The position numbers and the translations under genes were made by a program. The notes below the pieces were generated by a model. That model was not told the origin of the DNA, searched no databases, and was given only the letters and a program-made list of their open reading frames with translations. A DNA stretch of 64,000 nucleotides from Acidimicrobiia bacterium (lineage in GTDB: Bacteria; Actinomycetota; Acidimicrobiia; Acidimicrobiales; SKKL01): positions 51,688 through 115,687 of the forward strand of contig JAENWR010000001.1 of NCBI GenBank assembly GCA_016649895.1. The letters run 5' to 3'. Shown piece by piece: positions 44,920 through 52,827 of this stretch (the first letter of the stretch is position 1; the number at the start of each line of letters is the position of its first letter).

Positions 44920-46385
44920 TGGCGGACGCCAACTCGAACCAGCTCGTGCAGAAGCTCTGGAACTTCTGCAACGTGCTGCGCGACGACGGCGTGTCGACGA
45001 TCGAGTACGTCGAGCAGCTCACCTACCTGCTGTTCCTGAAGATGGCGGACGAGCGCAAGTACGCCGGACTCGGCGAGGTCGTGCCCTACGGGCTCGACTG
45101 GCAGTCGCTGCTCGATCGGGACGGCGACGAGCTCGAGGTCCACTACCGGCATGTGCTCGAGTCACTCGGACGCCAACCCGGAACGTTGGGCACCATCTTC
45201 CGGAAGGCCCAGAACCGCATCCAGGATCCGGCCAAGCTTCGCCGCCTCGTCGTGAACTTGATCAACGAGGAGACCTGGACCTCCGTCGATGCCGACCTCA
45301 AGGGCGATGCCTACGAGAGCCTTCTGCAAAAGGGTGCGGAGGACACCAAGTCCGGTGCCGGCCAGTACTTCACGCCTCGGGCGCTGACGAGGGCGATGAT
45401 CGCCTGCCTCCAACCGAAGCCGGGCGAGACGATCGCCGACCCGGGATGCGGCACCGGCGGGTTCCTGCTCGCCGGGCACGAGTGGATCGTCGACCACCAC
45501 ATCGAGGCGATGGACAAGGACGAGAAGGAGTTCCTGCGAGACGAAGCCGTCCACGGCTGGGAGATCGTTGATGGCACCGCCCGCTTGTGCGCCATGAACC
45601 TCCTGCTCCACGGCATCGGTACCCCCGATGGCGAGAGTCTCATCACCGTGGCCGACGCGCTGCGCACCGACACCGGCGTACGTGTTGATGTGATCGCAGC
45701 CAACCCGCCGTTCGGACGCAAGTCGTCGATGACGATGGTGAACGAGGCGGGCGACGTCGGACGGGAAGACCTGGTCGTCGTGCGCGACGACTTCTGGGCG
45801 TCCACCTCGAACAAGCAGCTCAACTTCCTCCAGCACATCAAGGGGATGCTCAAGATCGGCGGCCGCGCTGCAGTGGTGCTTCCCGAGAACGTGCTCTTCG
45901 AGGCCGGGGCGGGGGAGACTATCCGCCGGCGCCTGCTGGCCGAGTGCGACCTGCACACGATCCTGCGCCTGCCGACGGGGATCTTCTACGCCCAGGGCGT
46001 GAAGGCCAACGTCGTCTTCTTCGACCGCAAGCCCGCCGCCGCCGACCCGTGGACGGCCGAGACCTGGGTCTACGACCTGCGCACGAACAAGCACTTCACG
46101 CTGAAGACGAAACAGCTGCGCGAGTCGGATCTCGCCGAGTTCGTGGAGGGCTACTGCCCGGACGACCGGTCGAAGCGCGTCGAGTCCGAGCGCTTCCGCC
46201 GCTTCGGCTACGACGAGTTGGTCGCTCGGGACAAGGCCAACCTTGACATCACCTGGCTCCGTGACGACACGCGTCGACGACGCCAGCACCCTCCCGGCCC
46301 CGGGCGTACTCGCCGCCGAGATCGTCGAGGAGCTCGAAGCCGCCCTCGCCCAGTTCTCCGAGCTGGCTGCCTCGCTTCCAGCTGA
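44919..46385 (+). CDS. hsdM: Type I restriction-modification N6-adenine methyltransferase HsdM, tail frameshifted
   Basis: 488 aa as read. N-terminal helical domain, then SAM motif I DPGCGTGGF (174-182) and catalytic NPPF (262-265). Near the end LDITWLRDDT changes abruptly to Arg/Pro-rich sequence. In the +1 frame the expected coiled C-terminus VDDASTLPAPGVLAAEIVEELEAALAQF runs to TGA at 46393-46395, so an extra base at about 46269-46272 is likely. That region binds HsdS. No HsdR and no full HsdS is present. Confidence 0.87.
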   Translation: MADANSNQLVQKLWNFCNVLRDDGVSTIEYVEQLTYLLFLKMADERKYAGLGEVVPYGLDWQSLLDRDGDELEVHYRHVLESLGRQPGTLGTIFRKAQNRIQDPAKLRRLVVNLINEETWTSVDADLKGDAYESLLQKGAEDTKSGAGQYFTPRALTRAMIACLQPKPGETIADPGCGTGGFLLAGHEWIVDHHIEAMDKDEKEFLRDEAVHGWEIVDGTARLCAMNLLLHGIGTPDGESLITVADALRTDTGVRVDVIAANPPFGRKSSMTMVNEAGDVGREDLVVVRDDFWASTSNKQLNFLQHIKGMLKIGGRAAVVLPENVLFEAGAGETIRRRLLAECDLHTILRLPTGIFYAQGVKANVVFFDRKPAAADPWTAETWVYDLRTNKHFTLKTKQLRESDLAEFVEGYCPDDRSKRVESERFRRFGYDELVARDKANLDITWLRDDTRRRRQHPPGPGRTRRRDRRGARSRPRPVLRAGCLASS

Positions 46386-46527
46386 GACCGACTGACCCTG
46401 CGATGGGCACGACGCCGTGTTTCTGAGTCTGGCTAAGGCGGTTCAGAAGCTGCGAGCAGGGGGCTCGGTGGTGGCGCTGGATCGGACGAGCGCGAACCTT
46501 GGGGCCACCGCCCACTGGATGGCGAGG

Positions 46528-47724
46528 TCAGCCGGTCGGCGCTGAGTCGTCCGCGGCGCTGCCCTCGCCCGGCGGCGAGTACTGAACGACGAGCGAGGTT
46601 GCGAGCATCACTGCCACGAGCGCCGATCGCGGAGCGAACACGCCCTCATGCCCGACCGCGTGCGAGGTGGGATGGCGCGCGAAATGATCGGGCGGCGTCA
46701 CGCCTGAGGTCGGCCACCAGGTCGTGAAGGCGCGGAAGAGGGGTCGGAGAGTGAGGTTCTCCGCAGCGAGTTGCAGCGGGAGGTCATCGAGGTCCTCCTG
46801 GGCCCGCGCTTTGGCGTGATCGCGACCCCTCTCGCCATGCAACGCGAGGACGACGCTGTCGATGATGTTCGACGCGTGGGACTGAGCAGGGCCGATCAGG
46901 TCAGCGCGCATGGCCGCAATCGCGGCGCGGCACTGCACGGCCCACTCATCTGTGAACGCTTCGAGCGCGCCTTCGCAGTCATCGAGGATGTCGCCTCGGC
47001 GTGTATCGAGGATGGCGTGACGATCTTCGGCGCGCTGCGCCTCAAGAAGGTCGGTGACGATCTCGGCCCGAGGGACCCAGCTCAGCGGGATGCCCTCATC
47101 CAGAGAGATCGTCGCGACGGCATCGAGATCGTCGATACCGCGAAGGTTCGCCGGGATCCACCGGTCGACGAACTCCAGCAGCTTCGAGAAGTCGACGTTG
47201 GGGAGGTTGAGGTTGATTCCCTCCGTGATCCGTGCGAACAGGTCGGCCTGGTCCGCTATCGAATCGAGCAGGGCTCGGTTGCTCTCGGTGAACGCGGCCA
47301 GCGCAGCGCTCGACGCGAGCGCGTCTTCCAGCGCAGGAAGGCGGATCGAGTCGGCGAGCGCTTCGGCCCACTGCTGTTGGGCTGCGAAGGCGTTCGTGAA
47401 GGCGGACGTCTCGATGATGACCTTCTGTGCGTCCATCAGGTGCGAGAAGTCCATGGATGCGGCGAAGTGTTTCGCTACCAAGTCCTGGGCCGCCAAGACC
47501 TCGGGAAACCGGAAGGCCGCGGAATCGGCGATGGCTTCCTGCGCCGACCGCAAGGCCGACAGATCGATGGCGGCAAGGTGGCGCTGGATCGAGGCGAATG
47601 CTTCGAGTTCAGGCAGACGAAAGTTCGGCGGCAGCCACGGCGCTGGGATGCGACTCTCGCCCTGCGGAGCATCGTCCTCCTCCGGAGCATCGTGCTCGTC
47701 GGGATCACTGGGCTCAGGGGCCAT
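46528..47724 (-). CDS. Possible HEPN-type abortive infection protein
   Basis: 398 aa, mostly helical. The C-terminal quarter has RHPTSH (350-355), an R-x4-H pattern of HEPN RNases, in HFARHPTSHAVGHEG, followed by a hydrophobic helix (ALVAVMLATSLVVQY). The N-terminal half consists of amphipathic helices with repeated AAFxFP/AAFTxAF elements. Related layouts occur in HEPN effectors. It follows the five-gene leftward operon in the same direction but with a 386-base gap. Family assignment is inference. Confidence 0.5.
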   Translation of the reverse strand: MAPEPSDPDEHDAPEEDDAPQGESRIPAPWLPPNFRLPELEAFASIQRHLAAIDLSALRSAQEAIADSAAFRFPEVLAAQDLVAKHFAASMDFSHLMDAQKVIIETSAFTNAFAAQQQWAEALADSIRLPALEDALASSAALAAFTESNRALLDSIADQADLFARITEGINLNLPNVDFSKLLEFVDRWIPANLRGIDDLDAVATISLDEGIPLSWVPRAEIVTDLLEAQRAEDRHAILDTRRGDILDDCEGALEAFTDEWAVQCRAAIAAMRADLIGPAQSHASNIIDSVVLALHGERGRDHAKARAQEDLDDLPLQLAAENLTLRPLFRAFTTWWPTSGVTPPDHFARHPTSHAVGHEGVFAPRSALVAVMLATSLVVQYSPPGEGSAADDSAPTG

Positions 47725-47942
47725 CCCGTCAGTTTCGCACTTGCCGACGACAACCCCACCGGCGATCGCGCGCTCAGTGGCTCGTATCCCTGCGGGGTGT
47801 CACCTGATAAGCACCACCGCCTGACGCGGCCCTCGATCAGAAGCCAGTTGACCCATCGAATGGACGAGCGCATGACCGAACTAGCCGCCACCGAACTCGC
47901 CCGACCAGACCGGGACGACAGTGCTCCGCTCGGTGATCGACG

Positions 47943-48110
47943 TTGCAGCGGCTTGGTGCGCCATTCGCCACCACGCCGAGCAGGAATGCTGCGTCCTGGG
48001 ATGCTGTCGAGTCCGATCCGGCGACGTTCGTCGAGGCTCCCGACGAGGTGTGCATCGACGAGTACCAGCACGCCTCACTCCGGCTCGTCCCGGACGCGAC
48101 CAAGGCCTTC
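47943..48110 (+). pseudogene. Fragment of a DUF4143-type AAA ATPase
   Basis: SWDAVESDPATFVEAPDEVCIDEYQHASLRLVPDATKAF resembles the Walker B region of AAA proteins with a DUF4143 tail (DP..F...p..v.IDE.Q..p.L). No Walker A or C-terminus is present; it ends at the 3' end of the helicase gene. The other bases of 47725-48110 show no gene. Confidence 0.35.
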
Positions 48111-49742
48111 TCAACCCCAGATCTGGTCGACGAAGCTGCGGATCTCCGAGGGTGGGTCACTGGAGGTGAAGCGGCGCACTTCCTCGGCGACGTCGGTGAC
48201 CTCGGCGAGGAAGTCGCCATGGCCACCGCGGTTGGGGTCCTCGATCGTGCCTTCGACGCCGATGACCACGAACCGGGCCCGGCGCCGATCGGGCTTGCGG
48301 CGCAGGACCCGGCCCATGCGTTGCACCATCTGGCGCGGCGACTGCGACGCCGAGAGGATGATGGCCAGGTCGGCGGCGGGCACGTCGATCCCCTCGTCGA
48401 GGATCTGGGGCGCGGCCAGCACCGTGATCTCACCGGCGGCGAAGCGGGCAAGCGCGGCGCGCCGCTCGACGCGATGGCTCTCGGAGTGCACCGCCGCTGC
48501 CCGCACGCCCCTGGCGCGGAGCACGGTCGCCGCCCGCTCGGCCGAGGCGATGGTCTGGGTGAAGACCAGGACCCGATCTGCGAATCGCACCGAGGGCGCG
48601 ACCGCGGCGAGCATCGCTTCCTTCGCCGGCGTGTCGGCGAGCAGCGCCCGGCGGTCCGAGAGGTTGCGCAGGTAGACCGCGGCGACCGCTGACGCCTCGG
48701 ACCTGTCGGCGCGACGGGCCAGACGGGCCACCGCTGCGAGGAACGCGCCGATCGGCTCGGCGGGCGCCCAACCCCTGGCGATCAGGCGGGACCGACCGGC
48801 CGCCATCGCCAGGGTGAGCTCGTCGTACCAGCTCCGCTCCTCGGGCGTGAAGGCCACGCCCACCATGGCGACGGTGAACGGAGCGGTGATGGCGTCGGCC
48901 GTGGCCCGCCGATGATCCATACGGAAGCACGTGCCGCCGAAGTACGGGTCCAACCAGGCCAGGTGCCCGTCGTCGGCGCGAGCGTAGGTGGCGCTCAGGC
49001 CCAGCCGATGGGTGAACGCGACCTCCAGTGCAAGGCGGTTGCCGTCGGACCCGTAGCGGTGGCACTCGTCGGCCACCAGCAACCCACCGGGCCGGCGGGG
49101 CGCCAGGTTGGCGGTCCGCGCCGAGTTCACGATGGCCACCAGCACATCGTGGTGACCGAGGCTGCCACGATGGCCGCCGCCGAGGCGACCGATGCTCGAG
49201 TGTCGGGGCAGTACTTCGGCAAGGATCTGATGCCACTGGCGCTGGAGCTCCTCGGTCGGAACCACCACGCAGACCTGGCCGCCGCGTCGGAGCTCCTCGA
49301 TCGACGCGGCGATGCCGACCATGGTCTTGCCGGTGCCCGTCACCGCTTCGATGACCCCGCGCGACCCGCGCCGCCGCCAGGCCTCCAACGCATCGGCCTG
49401 CCAGGTGTACAGCGACGGCAGCTGCTCACCGATCACGGACACGGGTGGGGCGGCTCTCGCGGGTGCGGCTGTTCTCGCGGCAGCGATTCGTTCGGGTGGC
49501 GCGTGGACGGTGGTGCGTCGCGTCCCTGCAGGATCCCTGGTCGCGTCACTCGGCCCCGGCCACCAGCCGGGTGGATCGCGGTCATCGGGGTGGAACCGGC
49601 CCGACAGCGCGACGAGCTCGCGGTCGACATCGGCGACGGTCACCGAGACGCGGCCCCGCGCCCGCAGCGTGTCGCGCACCTCGACCGCGCTCGCACCGGG
49701 CCGTTCCTCGAGCGCGCTCGCTACGTCGTCGGCGTCGCTCAT
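48111..49742 (-). CDS. SF2 DEAD/DEAH-type helicase
   Basis: 543 aa. A ~100-residue N-terminal extension precedes the motor: Walker A AVTGTGKT (133-140), DECH box (225-228), GLSATYA (248-254), VFTQTIASAERA, and QRMGRVLRRK (474-483). The motif order matches DNA/RNA translocases of defence islands, like the helicases seen near BREX genes. ATG 49742 lies ten bases after the ATPase stop, as gene five of a leftward operon. No nuclease domain is visible. Confidence 0.87.
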   Translation of the reverse strand: MSDADDVASALEERPGASAVEVRDTLRARGRVSVTVADVDRELVALSGRFHPDDRDPPGWWPGPSDATRDPAGTRRTTVHAPPERIAAARTAAPARAAPPVSVIGEQLPSLYTWQADALEAWRRRGSRGVIEAVTGTGKTMVGIAASIEELRRGGQVCVVVPTEELQRQWHQILAEVLPRHSSIGRLGGGHRGSLGHHDVLVAIVNSARTANLAPRRPGGLLVADECHRYGSDGNRLALEVAFTHRLGLSATYARADDGHLAWLDPYFGGTCFRMDHRRATADAITAPFTVAMVGVAFTPEERSWYDELTLAMAAGRSRLIARGWAPAEPIGAFLAAVARLARRADRSEASAVAAVYLRNLSDRRALLADTPAKEAMLAAVAPSVRFADRVLVFTQTIASAERAATVLRARGVRAAAVHSESHRVERRAALARFAAGEITVLAAPQILDEGIDVPAADLAIILSASQSPRQMVQRMGRVLRRKPDRRRARFVVIGVEGTIEDPNRGGHGDFLAEVTDVAEEVRRFTSSDPPSEIRSFVDQIWG

Positions 49743-49752
49743 CGGGGCGGGT

Positions 49753-51090
49753 TCAGAATGACTGGGATGTCCCGGTGGGGGCGGCGGGGGCCTCGCCGCC
49801 CTCGAGATTGGTGTCCTCGGAGTAGTCGACGGTGACCTCGCTGATGCGGGTGTCGGGCTCGAAGGTGGGGTCGAGGCGGCGGAGGTCCCATTCGTTGATC
49901 CAGGCCCGGACGTATTGGCGCATCCGGTTGGACGGGAGCCGTTCGAGTCCTTCGACGTCGGGCGGTTCCCACTGGTGGGCCTCGGCGTGCAGTGCCTTGA
50001 GCTTGGCGTAGGTGCGGTCGAGCTCGTCACGATCGGGCGGCTGCAAGAGGAGCTGGTCGCGTTCGATCACGCGCATCCCCGCTTCGGCGCGGGTGGCGAG
50101 CAGATCGTGCTCGGGGGTGCCCTTCATGCGCATCTTCTTGGGCAGCAGCTCGACGTCGTTCTTCGCGATCAGAACCTGGGCCTCGAAGTCCTCGACCGTC
50201 GTGAGCACCGCGCCCAGCGGCGCCGTGGGGTCGTCGCGGTCGCCGCGAATCCAGCGGGCGACCTCGGCATAGGACTTGGCCCGCTGGAGCAACGAGTACC
50301 GACCGATGAGCTCGACCTCGTCGAGGAGGACGATCCAACCCCGGAACCCCGCGGCACGGATGAGGCGCGACACGAACCGGAAACGCTGCACCGACAACTC
50401 GCGCTCCTTCGCCGACGCCAGCTTGTAGGTGGCCGCCGCTCCCGCCTCCTTGAGCCTGCGCCGCAGATCGGCGACCGGGAGCGGGTCACCGGCCCAGAAC
50501 CGCACCAGGCGGTCGGTGAACTCGGCGTCGCCGGCAGCGTGCTCGTGCAGGAACAGGCTCGCCGCGAACCGGCTGTCGACCGGTGCATCGTCGCGGTGCA
50601 CCCACCGATAGAGCGCGGCGTAGTCGGCGCCGTCCTTTCCGAGCGCGCCGGCGATCTCGTCGATCGCCGAACCCGTCCGACCGGGTACGCGGGCGTCTTC
50701 GATCGCGGCCCGGAACACCTTGGCCGGGTCGTGCAGGGCGGTCTCCTTGGAGATGACCACCTTGGAGACCACGAAGCCGGCGTCGAGAGCCGTGTGGGCG
50801 AGGTGCTCGAGCACGTGGCTCTTGCCCGACCCGAAGCCTCCCCCGATGAGCATACCGGGACCCGGCTCACCATCGGGAAGCGCGGCGGTGGTCGCGAGGA
50901 GCTCGCTGAAGCGATCCTGCACGGCGGTCTGCATGGAGCCGAGCGCCGCCACCGCGTCGCGGTTGGGTACGCCGGCGCGCAGCGCCTCGAGCGCTCGCCG
51001 AGCCTGGACGGCGGGTGGCGGACCGGCGTCGGCAGGGTCGGTCGAGGCGGAGAGATCGGGACCAGGAACGGGTCGGTGCAGGTCGGTCAT
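49753..51090 (-). CDS. BREX-type ATP-binding protein (BrxC/BrxD-like, DUF2791)
   Basis: 445 aa P-loop ATPase. Walker A GGGFGSGKS (83-91) and Walker B IVLLDEVE (253-260), then GRYSLLQRAKSYAEVARW, match the DUF2791 family of BREX systems. It also has an N-terminal helical region and an acidic C-tail. ATG overlaps the upstream gene stop. Paired with a P-loop-less homologue just before it. Confidence 0.82.
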   Translation of the reverse strand: MTDLHRPVPGPDLSASTDPADAGPPPAVQARRALEALRAGVPNRDAVAALGSMQTAVQDRFSELLATTAALPDGEPGPGMLIGGGFGSGKSHVLEHLAHTALDAGFVVSKVVISKETALHDPAKVFRAAIEDARVPGRTGSAIDEIAGALGKDGADYAALYRWVHRDDAPVDSRFAASLFLHEHAAGDAEFTDRLVRFWAGDPLPVADLRRRLKEAGAAATYKLASAKERELSVQRFRFVSRLIRAAGFRGWIVLLDEVELIGRYSLLQRAKSYAEVARWIRGDRDDPTAPLGAVLTTVEDFEAQVLIAKNDVELLPKKMRMKGTPEHDLLATRAEAGMRVIERDQLLLQPPDRDELDRTYAKLKALHAEAHQWEPPDVEGLERLPSNRMRQYVRAWINEWDLRRLDPTFEPDTRISEVTVDYSEDTNLEGGEAPAAPTGTSQSF

Positions 51091-52043
51091 GCGACGCCCA
51101 ATCGGATCAGGGAGGAGTACGGGTTGTCGCGACGTCGGTCGCGGATCTCGTCGTAGATGCGCAGCTTCAGTGCCTGGTACGCGTCCACTCCCCGGTTCGT
51201 GTCGGTGAGGAACTCCGGGGCGGCCTGAACGATGACGCAGCAGTGCGAGAGCTCATCGGTGTTGTCGACGAGCTGTCGCAGCAGCTCGTAGGCGTCGAGC
51301 AGCGATGCCTTCGTGTAGTAGAGGCCGCTGCGCTCTTCGGGACGGGGGCGGCGGGCAAAGCCCAACCGGCGCACGTCGAGCTCGAGCAGCAACCCGGCGG
51401 CGCCGTTCACCGACAGCCAGTGCGCCAGTGAGAACAGGAGCTGGCGGGCGTTGTGACGTCCCACCCGCCGGAAGATGAGGGCGGAGCGCAGCAACGACAT
51501 CTGGCGCAGATCGCCCCGCAGCCATTCGAGGACGGCCACGTGCTCGGCCTCGGTCACCTGGCCGGTGGCGAGCTGGGCCTGGCACAACCGCAACATCGCG
51601 GTGCGGAACTCCGAAACCATGGCGAAGTCGCGTCCGATGCGCTTCTGCAGCACCCGGTTGACGTCGCGCGACAGTTCGTTGGGATCGACGTCGTAGTGCG
51701 CGGCGATGGTCGCGATGGTGACCTCGGCGTGTCCGTCGGGCACGGGGTAGGCCGCCGCGGCCAACGCGTCGCGCACCGCTGCTGCGGCGAGGCCGTCCCA
51801 GTCGATCTGGCGGGCGACATCGAAGAACACCTTGTCCATCATGTGGATCCGGACCTCCGCGGCGTCGACCCGGGCCACCACGTAGCCGTCGGCCGTGGCC
51901 CGCTCGGCGAGCCCTCCGCTGAACCGCTGCGCATCGTCGGCGTCGTCGTGCACCACGAACTTCACCGCGGCGCCACCCTGCACGATGTACGAGCGCAGGT
52001 AGTCGTCGTCGAGGAAACCCAGGTAGGAATCGGGCTCGATCAT
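51087..52043 (-). CDS. BREX-type ATPase homologue without a P-loop
   Basis: 318 aa. The P-loop position reads IVQGGAAVKFVVHDD (20-34), lacking GKS/T. Downstream, VGRHNARQLLFSLAHWLSVNGAAGLLLELDVRRLG (194-227) keeps the Walker B strand order of DUF2791 proteins, and VIVQAAPEFLTDTNRGVDAYQALKLRI is the family's sensor-like part. It looks like an inactive paralogue that pairs with the active ATPase encoded next. ATGA overlaps on both sides. Confidence 0.7.
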   Translation of the reverse strand: MIEPDSYLGFLDDDYLRSYIVQGGAAVKFVVHDDADDAQRFSGGLAERATADGYVVARVDAAEVRIHMMDKVFFDVARQIDWDGLAAAAVRDALAAAAYPVPDGHAEVTIATIAAHYDVDPNELSRDVNRVLQKRIGRDFAMVSEFRTAMLRLCQAQLATGQVTEAEHVAVLEWLRGDLRQMSLLRSALIFRRVGRHNARQLLFSLAHWLSVNGAAGLLLELDVRRLGFARRPRPEERSGLYYTKASLLDAYELLRQLVDNTDELSHCCVIVQAAPEFLTDTNRGVDAYQALKLRIYDEIRDRRRDNPYSSLIRLGVA

Positions 52044-52822
52044 CGGTCACCGTCCTCGAAGTTGATGCCGGCGTAGACCTTCTCCTGGCCGGACTGGCTC
52101 ACGGTGGTGAGCACGCCGGATCCTCGGGTGAGGGCGCTGGCGGGGAGGTGGAGCGTGCGACCCGACCGGGTGGTGATGACACCGCTCTGATCGAGCAGGT
52201 AGAGGTCGCGGGCGAACTCCTGCTTGTTGTAGTCCCGAGACGAGCCGGGCAGGACGGTGAGAACGCCATGGAGGTCGACGAGCTTGACCACCGACCCCGG
52301 CCGGTGGGCCTTGCGCGCCACGAGGAGGTCGTAGGCGGTGGCCAGGGCCTCGAGGAAGGCATCGGGTTTGAACTTCGGGGGTCGTCCGCCCAACGCCGCG
52401 AGGGTGCGCACCAGCACCGTCGGGCGGGTGCGCTTGTCCTTCTTCTTGTCGATCACGACGGTCGTGTCGCCGGCCGAGATGCTCACGATCACGGGGTAGC
52501 TCAGGATGCGACCGTCGGACTCGAACGCTGACACGCCCTCGGCAGCGGCGAGGTGCAGCACCTCGGCGGTGTAGGCACCGCTGGCGAAGTGCTCGGCCTC
52601 GTCGAAGGTCCACCCCGCCTGGAGGTCGGAGGCCGCCGACGCGGCCTCGCCCGCCAGCTCGGCGGTCGCACCGAGCGCCTGGCGCAGGTCACGGAGCTGG
52701 CCGAGCGCCGCGGCCGTCTTGACCTTCTTCGCCGCCTTCAACGCGGCGGTGAGGGCACGCACCGCGGCGTCGGCGTCGCGTTCGAGGGTGGCGAGGGACT
52801 CTTCGAGCGATGGGGCAGCCAC
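52040..52822 (-). CDS. Unknown protein of the five-gene operon
   Basis: 260 aa, GTG start five bases after the stop of the first gene. The N-terminal third is Ala-rich helical (VRALTAALKAAKKVKTAAAL). A central beta region holds ILSYPVIVSISAGDTTVVIDKKKDKR. The C-terminal part (KLVDLHGVLTVLPGSSRDYNKQEFARDLYLLDQSGV) could be a winged helix. No known family; translationally coupled to the P-loop-less ATPase. Confidence 0.7.
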   Translation of the reverse strand: MAAPSLEESLATLERDADAAVRALTAALKAAKKVKTAAALGQLRDLRQALGATAELAGEAASAASDLQAGWTFDEAEHFASGAYTAEVLHLAAAEGVSAFESDGRILSYPVIVSISAGDTTVVIDKKKDKRTRPTVLVRTLAALGGRPPKFKPDAFLEALATAYDLLVARKAHRPGSVVKLVDLHGVLTVLPGSSRDYNKQEFARDLYLLDQSGVITTRSGRTLHLPASALTRGSGVLTTVSQSGQEKVYAGINFEDGDR

Positions 52823-52827
52823 GGGTT

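Noticed and set aside
46396..46527. Another hydantoinase copy or small gene after hsdM
   Set aside because: No similarity to the other copies and no credible reading frame.
48111..49742. HsdR of the type I restriction locus
   Set aside because: The protein has no PD-(D/E)xK nuclease domain, is too short, and is on the opposite strand in another operon.
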